Positions 1 to 5,302 of a DNA stretch of 6,159 bases are shown in pieces. A program made the position numbers and the translations under genes. This DNA comes from Candidatus Omnitrophota bacterium (GTDB lineage Bacteria > Omnitrophota > Koll11 > JAHIPI01), in the NCBI GenBank assembly GCA_028718265.1, contig JAQUMG010000109.1:1-6159 (forward strand). The letters are read 5' to 3'. The notes beneath the pieces were generated by a model that had not been told where the DNA came from, did no database searches, and saw only the letters and a list, made by a program, of their open reading frames with translations. Each line of letters begins with the position of its first letter. Within the stretch, counting starts at the first letter, position 1.

Positions 1-1167
1 ATCCGCTTCAAGTTGTTTTATCCCCAGCGATATCTTCTGATTATCTTTGTCTATATCCAGAACTACGGTTTCAATCACATCTCCGATTGCGAGCAATTCG
101 TTAGGGTGGCTGTATTTTTTCGTCCATGAGAGTTCCGATATGTGGACCAGTCCCTCTATACCCTTTTCAATCTCAATAAAAGCGCCGTAGGGCATGATAT
201 TGACTACCTTACCTTTCACTTTTGAGCCGACAGGATATTTCGCATCAACTTCTTTCCAGGGATTCGCTGATTTTTGTTTCAGACCCAACGATACACGGTT
301 AGTCTCTTTGTTAAAATCGAGAATTACCACCTCTATTTTGTCGCCGATAGCAAGCATCTCGCTTGGATGCGAAATCCTGCCCCAGCTCATATCCGTTATG
401 TGCAGTAAACCGTCAAGTCCGCCCAAGTCTATAAAGGCTCCGAAATCCGTTATATTCTTTACTACACCATTCACAACGTGGCCTTTTTCAAGAACAGACA
501 GCAACTTCTGTTTCGATTCTTCCGCTCTTTGCTGTAAAACCTCTTTTCTGGAGAGAACAATGTTTTTCCTGGGCCTGTTTATCTTTACTATCTTAAACTC
601 CAGCTCCTGTCCGATCAGCTCGTCGAGATTGCTGTAATTCTTCAGGCTCGCCAGGGATGCCGGCAAAAACGCCTCCATCCCTATATCGACCATCAATCCG
701 CCTTTTACTTTGCGGGAGGGCCTTCCTTTTATTACGTCCCCCTCCTTAGAAGTGGAGATGATTCTTTCCCATCCCTGCAATTTGTCCGCTTTTTGCTTCG
801 ATATGACTACGCAGCCGTGTTCATCTTCCTTTGAATCCAGATAAACTTCTATTTCGTCTCCGAGTTTAAGTTTTGAACGGTCGGAAAATTCCGATATAGA
901 TATTATGCCTTCGGACTTATAGCCTATATCAACTACGACATCTTTGTTTCGTATCTCGATAATCTTGCCCTTTACTATCTGACCTTCCTTTATGTCCTTT
1001 ACGGTGGACTCATAAAGCAGAGTCATCTCATCCTTTTTCAAAGGAGTTGTATCGGTTTTTTCTTTTGCGGGCTTTTCAGCTTTCGCCTTTTCGCCGGAAA
1101 GATCTTTCTCCATACTCTCCTTTCCTACTGTGGTCTCAAATTTCTCGTCTTTTTTCTTCCAGAACAT
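1..1167 (-). CDS. rpsA: 30S ribosomal protein S1, 3' end beyond the window
   Basis: S1 binds mRNA on the 30S subunit and helps place it for initiation. The frame is open from the ATG at 1167 to base 1, giving 389 residues with no stop, so the C-terminus lies outside the window. After a charged Lys/Glu-rich, probably disordered stretch (residues 1-49), four S1 (OB-fold) repeats can be read: about 61-127, 142-206, 228-298 and 313-385. Repeats 3 and 4 carry the typical RNA-binding signatures (DFGAFIDLGGLDGLLHITDM at 240-259, and GAFIEIEKGIEGLVHISELS at 328-347), ending in SLGLKQ and SLGIKQ. Repeats 1 and 2 are the more divergent ribosome-docking type, with VVVDIGYKSEG and KVKGGLMVDIG. The order matches domains 1-4 of classical S1; whether domains 5 and 6 follow cannot be seen. 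The start was chosen for the strong Shine-Dalgarno upstream; Met19 (1113) is a possible second start. It is separated from ispH by 119 bases. Confidence 0.97.
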   Translation of the reverse strand, partial: MFWKKKDEKFETTVGKESMEKDLSGEKAKAEKPAKEKTDTTPLKKDEMTLLYESTVKDIKEGQIVKGKIIEIRNKDVVVDIGYKSEGIISISEFSDRSKLKLGDEIEVYLDSKEDEHGCVVISKQKADKLQGWERIISTSKEGDVIKGRPSRKVKGGLMVDIGMEAFLPASLASLKNYSNLDELIGQELEFKIVKINRPRKNIVLSRKEVLQQRAEESKQKLLSVLEKGHVVNGVVKNITDFGAFIDLGGLDGLLHITDMSWGRISHPSEMLAIGDKIEVVILDFNKETNRVSLGLKQKSANPWKEVDAKYPVGSKVKGKVVNIMPYGAFIEIEKGIEGLVHISELSWTKKYSHPNELLAIGDVIETVVLDIDKDNQKISLGIKQLEAD

Positions 1168-1180
1168 ATTGTTTTTTGCA

Positions 1181-1190
1181 ACCTCCTTTT
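1181..1190 (-). promoter_or_regulatory. Shine-Dalgarno of rpsA
   Basis: The minus strand reads AAAAGGAGGT, close to a full anti-Shine-Dalgarno match, 13 bases before the ATG at 1167. The spacing is on the long side, but this is the strongest ribosome binding site in the window, and it supports the 1167 start. It lies just downstream of the inverted repeats of the leader and is not itself inside a stem that I can find. Confidence 0.8.
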
Positions 1191-1193
1191 AAA

Positions 1194-1281
1194 CGAGCAG
1201 TTAATCCCGTTTTGGCGGGATTATAGCCCCGAATGCGTTTCTGATTTTCGGGGACGTCTGCCAGACCCTTCGCCTTGCTCG
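1194..1281 (-). promoter_or_regulatory. Possible structured 5' leader of rpsA
   Basis: This is most of the 119-base gap between ispH and rpsA. On the minus strand, CGAGCA (1281-1276) is complementary to TGCTCG (1199-1194). Those arms enclose a short GTCT/AGAC hairpin (1266-1256), a 7-bp CCCCGAA/TTCGGGG stem with a 13-base loop (1253-1227), and an 8-bp TAATCCCG/CGGGATTA stem with a 6-base loop (1223-1202). Together they could form a multi-branched structure ending just before the Shine-Dalgarno. No run of T follows any stem on the minus strand, so it does not look like an intrinsic terminator. S1 represses its own synthesis through a folded rpsA leader in E. coli; a similar role here is inference from position and complementarity only. 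Confidence 0.45.
1202..1223 (-). repeat. Perfect 8-bp inverted repeat upstream of rpsA
   Basis: The arms TAATCCCG and CGGGATTA flank a 6-base CCAAAA loop (minus strand). It is the most stable single stem in the leader. It is followed on the minus strand by ACTGCTCG rather than a T-run, so it is more likely a leader hairpin or an operator-like palindrome than a terminator. Confidence 0.6.
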
Positions 1282-1286
1282 GGATC

Positions 1287-2135
1287 TTACTTCATACTCC
1301 TCAATTTCTTTACCACTTCGTTCACGATCCATCGCGGAGTTGACGCTCCGCTGACTATTCCGACGGATTTCTTGCTTTTTATCCACTCTCGCTTCAGTTC
1401 GCCGGCAGTCTCTACATGATAGGCCGAAGCACCGGCTTTTTTCGAGATATCATAAAGCCTGCGGGTATTCGCGCTATCTTTGCCGCCTACCACTATCATG
1501 ACACCGCTTTTCTTTGAAAGCTCTTCGGTAGCTTTCTGTCTGAGCTCGGCATCATGGCAAATAGTGTTGAAGACGCTCAACTCCTTAAAATCTTTTTTAA
1601 GCAGCTCCGATAAAATAGTCCTGAAACCCCTATTCGCCTGGGTTGTCTGCGCTAATATGCCGAGCTTATCGCCTTCAACCCTGAATTTTCCGGCTTCTCC
1701 GATATCGCTTATTACTACAGCTTTATTGCCGGCGAATCTCGTAAGGGAGCGGACTTCCGGATGCCCCTTATCGCCTACTATCACTACCTTATAACCTTCG
1801 CGGAACAATTTTTCTGCTATCTTCTGCGCATTCTTTACAAACGGACAGGTGGCGTCGACTATTGTTAAGCGACTTTTTATCGTTTTGAGGCGATCCGGAT
1901 GTACGCCGTGGGAACATATAACTATTGTGCCGTTTTTGACACTCTTAAGATCGCCCCTTACTACCTTCAGGCCCTTTTCTGCCAGTCGCCTTACCACATC
2001 CCTGTTATGTATTATCGCACCTAATGACTGAACCGGTTTTGAGCCGTTTTTGAGCGTTCCCTCCGCTATCCGTATAGCTCGTTTTACACCGAAACAGAAA
2101 TCCGAAAAATCTGAAACATATATTTTACGCGTCAT
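1287..2135 (-). CDS. ispH: 4-hydroxy-3-methylbut-2-enyl diphosphate reductase
   Basis: IspH (LytB) is the last enzyme of the MEP pathway: a cytoplasmic iron-sulfur protein that reduces HMBPP to IPP and DMAPP. The 282 residues are close to the usual single-domain length. The three cluster cysteines are Cys14 (in DFCFGVKRA), Cys97 (in DATCP) and Cys193 (in NTICHDAELRQ). Substrate-pocket residues are also present: His43 in HNRDVV, His76 in CSHGV, His125-Glu127 in GHPEV, the QTT at 163-165, Ser221 and Asn223 in SANTRR, and Ser265 in GAST. The motif before Cys14 reads S-D rather than the common A-G. The ATG lies inside the last codons of plsC (11-base overlap), with no clear Shine-Dalgarno, so translation is probably coupled to plsC. 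In some Clostridia ispH is fused to S1 repeats; here rpsA is a separate gene downstream. Confidence 0.97.
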   Translation of the reverse strand: MTRKIYVSDFSDFCFGVKRAIRIAEGTLKNGSKPVQSLGAIIHNRDVVRRLAEKGLKVVRGDLKSVKNGTIVICSHGVHPDRLKTIKSRLTIVDATCPFVKNAQKIAEKLFREGYKVVIVGDKGHPEVRSLTRFAGNKAVVISDIGEAGKFRVEGDKLGILAQTTQANRGFRTILSELLKKDFKELSVFNTICHDAELRQKATEELSKKSGVMIVVGGKDSANTRRLYDISKKAGASAYHVETAGELKREWIKSKKSVGIVSGASTPRWIVNEVVKKLRSMK

Positions 2136-2736
2136 ATTTGTCTTTAAGCGTCTTTATCCCGGCCATTATTTCGCGGCTCACTTCTTTATAGCCTTCGTCT
2201 TTGCTGAGGCCTGCCGGCAGATGATACACCCTCGGCTTCCCGTAATAAACTCTGACGGGGTACCGCGTTATGCGGTGCGCGCCCTTTGGAAACGCTATAT
2301 TAGTTCCTTTTATATAGACGGGCACGACAGGCAAATTATGTTTGATAGCCAGATACGCTACGCCCGGTTCCGGTTCCAGAAAAGATACACCGTCTCCCCG
2401 CGTACCTTCGGGGAAAATAAAAACAGGGTATCCCTTCTTTATCAGGCTTATAACCTCGCGCATCCCTTTGGCCGGCGCTTCCCTGTCAAGGCAGATAATT
2501 CTTAACTTGGGCATATACCAGCCCCAGAACCTGCCCTCAAATAATTCCTTCTTTCCTATATAATTCATCTTCCCCTTGATAAACGCACCCGCGACTATAG
2601 GGTCCAGATGGCTTACATGGTTACAAGCTACTATATAGGAACCTTTTTGCGGCAGCGTCTCCATGCCATACGATTTATGATCAAAGAGTATTCTGCAAAG
2701 TATTCTAAGAAAAAAACAGGTTATCCAATAAATCAT
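2125..2736 (-). CDS. plsC: 1-acyl-sn-glycerol-3-phosphate acyltransferase
   Basis: This is a PlsC/LPLAT-family acyltransferase, expected to acylate lysophosphatidic acid to phosphatidic acid at the inner face of the cytoplasmic membrane. At 203 residues it has the compact single-domain size. The first 18 or so residues are hydrophobic with scattered Arg, fitting a membrane-associated N-terminal helix. Motif I is NHVSHLD (39-45), with the catalytic H-x4-D pair His40/Asp45. Motif II is IICLDRE (80-86), motif III is FPEGTRG (108-114), and motif IV is VVPVYIKGT (137-145). The start codon overlaps the cmk stop as ATGA, and the gene overlaps ispH by 11 bases, so it is in the middle of a tightly packed operon. 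Exact acyl-donor preference (acyl-CoA or acyl-ACP) and sn-position cannot be read from the sequence; the family also includes acyltransferases with other acceptors. Confidence 0.92.
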   Translation of the reverse strand: MIYWITCFFLRILCRILFDHKSYGMETLPQKGSYIVACNHVSHLDPIVAGAFIKGKMNYIGKKELFEGRFWGWYMPKLRIICLDREAPAKGMREVISLIKKGYPVFIFPEGTRGDGVSFLEPEPGVAYLAIKHNLPVVPVYIKGTNIAFPKGAHRITRYPVRVYYGKPRVYHLPAGLSKDEGYKEVSREIMAGIKTLKDKYDA

Positions 2737-3410
2737 TTTTTAAGCGCCTTAACCTCTTTTAATATCCTCGCTACTACTTCCGGTATGGTCATTTTAGTCG
2801 TATCTACCAAAACGGCATCGTCCGCTTTTTTCAGCGGGCCCACCGAGCGCTCTTCGTCCGATTTATCGCGTATAGCAACGTCCTTTTTTACTTCTTCGAT
2901 CGCTATATCGGGAGTTTTTATTACGAGTTCTTTATATCTGCGCTTAACTCTTTCGTCGATGCTCGCATCCAGATATATCTTCAGGTCGGCATCCGGGAAA
3001 ACTACCGTACCGATGTCCCGCCCCTCCAAAACAGCGCCTTTTTCCGAAGCAGCTCTGCGCTGAAGAACGACCATTTCGCGTCTCACGCCGCCTATGCAGG
3101 CAACATGTACCACATTATTTGTGATAAAAACCGTACGTATTTCTCCGGACACGTCTTTTCCGTCGAGTTTTACGGATAGCTTAAAATCCTTATCCGTCTC
3201 AAGGCGTATTTCGGTATTCTTCGCCAGGTTTATCAAAGCATTGCTATCGGTCAGGTCTATATTTTTCTTAATGGCTTTGAGAGTGAGAGCTCGATACATA
3301 GCTCCGGTATCGACATATATTAGTCCCAGCTTCTTCGCGACTTCTTTCGCTACCGTGCTTTTGCCGCTTCCGGCAGGACCGTCAATAGCTATAATTAATT
3401 TATTTTCCAT
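2733..3410 (-). CDS. cmk: Cytidylate kinase
   Basis: Cmk phosphorylates CMP and dCMP to the diphosphates in the cytoplasm, recycling cytidine nucleotides from RNA turnover and phospholipid synthesis. The protein has 225 residues, the usual length for the bacterial short form. The P-loop GPAGSGKST is at 11-19, followed by the nucleotide-binding DTGAMYR at 34-40, the CMP-contacting EGRDIGTVVFPDA at 129-141, and the lid and C-terminal signature RDKSDEERSVGPLKKADDA (181-199) with VDTT at 202-205. The CMP-specific insert region (about 63-110) is present. The gene overlaps the end of tyrA by 11 bases and lacks an obvious Shine-Dalgarno, so it is probably translated by coupling. Its last bases form ATGA with the plsC start. 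Sitting upstream of rpsA is a widespread arrangement for cmk. Confidence 0.97.
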   Translation of the reverse strand: MENKLIIAIDGPAGSGKSTVAKEVAKKLGLIYVDTGAMYRALTLKAIKKNIDLTDSNALINLAKNTEIRLETDKDFKLSVKLDGKDVSGEIRTVFITNNVVHVACIGGVRREMVVLQRRAASEKGAVLEGRDIGTVVFPDADLKIYLDASIDERVKRRYKELVIKTPDIAIEEVKKDVAIRDKSDEERSVGPLKKADDAVLVDTTKMTIPEVVARILKEVKALKK

Positions 3411-4251
3411 GCGATATGAACTTGTCGCGTTTTCTTTTGGCCTTCAGTAAAACTATTTTAAGTTTATCCTTATCTTTTGCTTCAATCAATTTACTTATAG
3501 CTTCCAGTTGTTTCAAGTATCTTTTTATATCGCCTCTGGCGCTTGAGCTGTTATCTGTCAAAATTGCAGACCAAAGGGCAGGATCTCCGGACGCAATGCG
3601 GGTAGTATCGCCAAAACCTGTCGAAGCAAACTTAAGCGACGATGAATCTGCCGTTAAGGCGAGAGCTGCTGCGGCTGCATGCGGGAGGTGGCTTATGTTA
3701 CTTACTCTTTTATCATGCTCCATGGGAGACAATTCGTATATTTTCGAGCCTAATACCTTCCAAAAATGCCTGACTGCCTTCAGTGCTTTTTTGTCCGTTT
3801 TCTTTGTTTTTGTAATAATGCAGGGGGCATCCTTAAATAAATTGCTATCTGCCTTATCCACTCCGCGCTGTTCCGAGCCCGCCATAGGATGCGTTCCCAC
3901 AAAATGCGCTTTTGAACCTATAATTCTTTCGCCGTTATTCACAATGTTGCCCTTGACGCTGGCCACATCTATAACTATACAGTCTTTTTTCAGCTTGGGA
4001 GCTATTTGTTTCAGGGTGCCGATTATCTTATCTACCGGCGTAGCTAATATCACCATGTCGGAATTTAAAACCGATTTCTTTAAATCAAGCGTACCGAAAT
4101 CTATGGCTTTGCGCTTCCTGGCTTTATCAAGAGTTGCTTTATGCGCCGTGACACCTACGATTCGTGCCGCCAATCTATTCTTTTTGACTGCCAGGCCGAT
4201 TGAACCGCCTATTAGACCGACACCGATTATTGTAATCTGTTTAAATTGCAT
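3400..4251 (-). CDS. tyrA: Prephenate dehydrogenase
   Basis: TyrA oxidatively decarboxylates prephenate to 4-hydroxyphenylpyruvate, the committed step to tyrosine. (An arogenate-using variant cannot be excluded.) The frame is open back to an ATG at 4284, but that would overlap aroF. The ATG at 4251 is preferred because AGGGAG lies 10 bases upstream and the Rossmann fold then starts at once. That gives 283 residues. Motifs: dinucleotide-binding GVGLIGGS (10-17), ATPVD (70-74), VIDVASVK (93-100), the substrate-site GTHPMAGSE (119-127, His121), SHLPH (187-191) and the arginine of GFGDTTRIA (212-220, Arg218). The C-terminal helical domain is present, but there is no ACT domain and no fused chorismate mutase, so any feedback control by tyrosine is not through an attached regulatory domain. 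It follows aroF by 4 bases and overlaps cmk by 11. The usual neighbour aroA is absent downstream. Confidence 0.95.
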   Translation of the reverse strand: MQFKQITIIGVGLIGGSIGLAVKKNRLAARIVGVTAHKATLDKARKRKAIDFGTLDLKKSVLNSDMVILATPVDKIIGTLKQIAPKLKKDCIVIDVASVKGNIVNNGERIIGSKAHFVGTHPMAGSEQRGVDKADSNLFKDAPCIITKTKKTDKKALKAVRHFWKVLGSKIYELSPMEHDKRVSNISHLPHAAAAALALTADSSSLKFASTGFGDTTRIASGDPALWSAILTDNSSSARGDIKRYLKQLEAISKLIEAKDKDKLKIVLLKAKRKRDKFISHGK

Positions 4252-4255
4252 CTTA

Positions 4256-5272
4256 TTAAAGCTCCCTGCCGACTGCCTTTGCAACTTTTCCGACTTCCTT
4301 CATCAGTTCCGTAAACTTCTCCGGTAACAGCGATTGTGCACCGTCCGACAGGGCTTCTTCCGGATTGGGATGCACTTCTATTATAAGGCCGTCCGCTCCG
4401 GCTGCAATCGCCGCTTTTGAGCAGGGTAATACAAGCCCCCACTTTCCGGTAGCGTGGCTTGGATCTACGACAACCGGCAAATGGCTAAGCTGCTTTATTA
4501 CGGGTATCGCGCTTATATCCAGGGTAAACCTGGTATGCTCCTCGAATGTCCTTATTCCGCGCTCGCATAAAATAACGTTGAAATTACCTTCCGATAATAT
4601 GTATTCTGCGGACATCAGCAATTCTTTGATAGTAGCAGACATGCCCCTTTTCAAAAGAACCGGCTTCTTTGATTGACCCACTTCTTTTAACAGGTTAAAA
4701 TTCTGCATATTCCGCGCGCCTATTTGAATAATATCCGCATATTTCTCGATCAAAGACATGTCCCTGACGTCCATAATCTCGGTGACGACAGGAAGGCCGG
4801 TTATCTTTTTGGCCTCTTTTAAAAATTTCAAACCCTCTTCCCCCAGGCCCTGAAAGGCGTATGGCGACGTCCTAGGCTTAAAAGCCCCGCCGCGCAAAAT
4901 AACGGCGCCGGATTCCTTCACGCTCTTTGCTATTTTTATGAGAAGTGTTTCGTTTTCGACGGAGCACGGCCCTGCCATAACCACTATCTTCTTACCGCCT
5001 ATTTTAACGCCGTTCCCGATATCTACTATGGTGTCTTCTTTTTTGAAATCCCGCGAGACAAGCTTATAGGGTTTCAATATCGGCATAACCTTTTCTACGC
5101 CGGGGTATACTTCCAGGGGTTGTATGCGAATGACATCTTCTTCGCCGATTACGCCTATAATCGTTCTTTCGACTCCTCTTGAGACCATGGGCTTAAGCCC
5201 CAGTTTCTTTACCTTCTCTATAATATGGTCTATTTCTTTCTGAGTCGCATTTGGCCTGAGTACTATTATCAT
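4256..5272 (-). CDS. aroF: 3-deoxy-7-phosphoheptulonate (DAHP) synthase, type I-beta
   Basis: DAHP synthase condenses phosphoenolpyruvate and erythrose 4-phosphate, the entry to the shikimate pathway. The 338 residues match the Thermotoga maritima-type enzyme. Residues 1 to about 68 form a ferredoxin-like N-terminal domain ([10 protein letters not shown] onward), which in that family mediates inhibition by tyrosine and phenylalanine. The TIM barrel follows, with AGPCSVE (100-106), [18 protein letters not shown] (125-142), IGARNMQNF (184-192), LLKRGM (206-211) and DPSHATG (270-276). The expected metal ligands are Cys103, His273, Glu299 and Asp310, all present. There is no fused chorismate mutase domain. 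KDO-8-phosphate synthase is a related fold, but the N-terminal domain and the [11 protein letters not shown] motif favour DAHP synthase. The ATG at 5272 is backed by an AGGAG site. It is 30 bases after hisC and 4 before tyrA, consistent with one aromatic operon. Confidence 0.96.
   Translation of the reverse strand: MIIVLRPNATQKEIDHIIEKVKKLGLKPMVSRGVERTIIGVIGEEDVIRIQPLEVYPGVEKVMPILKPYKLVSRDFKKEDTIVDIGNGVKIGGKKIVVMAGPCSVENETLLIKIAKSVKESGAVILRGGAFKPRTSPYAFQGLGEEGLKFLKEAKKITGLPVVTEIMDVRDMSLIEKYADIIQIGARNMQNFNLLKEVGQSKKPVLLKRGMSATIKELLMSAEYILSEGNFNVILCERGIRTFEEHTRFTLDISAIPVIKQLSHLPVVVDPSHATGKWGLVLPCSKAAIAAGADGLIIEVHPNPEEALSDGAQSLLPEKFTELMKEVGKVAKAVGREL
4262..4267 (-). promoter_or_regulatory. Shine-Dalgarno that sets the tyrA start
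   Basis: The minus strand reads AGGGAG inside the last codons of aroF, 10 bases before the ATG at 4251. The in-frame upstream ATG at 4284 lacks this support and would add 11 residues not expected before the Rossmann fold, so this site decides the start. Confidence 0.65.
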
Positions 5273-5278
5273 GTGTAA

Positions 5279-5283
5279 CTCCT
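5279..5283 (-). promoter_or_regulatory. Shine-Dalgarno of aroF
   Basis: AGGAG on the minus strand, 6 bases before the ATG at 5272, in the 30-base gap after hisC. It lies in the loop between two 6-base complementary arms, GTTACA-type and TGTAAC-type (5293-5298 and 5274-5279), the second of which touches the edge of the site. The site itself is clear; a regulatory role for the arms is speculative. Confidence 0.7.
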
Positions 5284-5302
5284 GTGTTTAAGGTTACAAC
5301 TT

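Noticed and set aside
194..637. A plus-strand open frame of 147 codons within rpsA
   Set aside because: The opposite strand encodes clear S1 repeats over the whole stretch; the plus-strand translation is a low-information shadow.
1220..1225. A TATAAT sequence on the minus strand upstream of rpsA, as a possible -10 box
   Set aside because: At the proper distance upstream the hexamer is AAAATC, not TTGACA-like, there is no extended -10, and the bases belong to the inverted repeat arm. An internal promoter for rpsA is plausible but not supported by this motif.
1202..1253. The leader hairpins as an intrinsic terminator after ispH
   Set aside because: No T-run follows either stem on the minus strand, and the next gene is in the same direction with its own strong ribosome binding site.
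1201..1386. A 61-codon minus-strand frame over the end of ispH and the rpsA leader
   Set aside because: It overlaps the ispH C-terminus in another frame, is Arg-rich and low in information, has no good ribosome binding site, and overlaps the inverted repeats.
2050..3063. Plus-strand open frames of 73 to 151 codons over ispH, plsC and cmk
   Set aside because: All are opposite well-supported genes and have no family features.
4252..4284. The upstream ATG at 4284 as the tyrA start
   Set aside because: It would overlap aroF by 29 bases and add 11 residues before the Rossmann fold, while the ATG at 4251 has a well-placed AGGGAG site.
3416..4327. A 303-codon open frame on the plus strand opposite tyrA
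   Set aside because: It lies antisense to a gene with complete prephenate dehydrogenase motifs, its translation shows no recognisable domain and is rich in Ser/Leu/Phe as expected from an antisense shadow, and it has no convincing start signal.
4227..4442. A 71-codon minus-strand frame over the aroF-tyrA junction
   Set aside because: It is an out-of-frame reading of the aroF C-terminus, which has its own strong protein signature.
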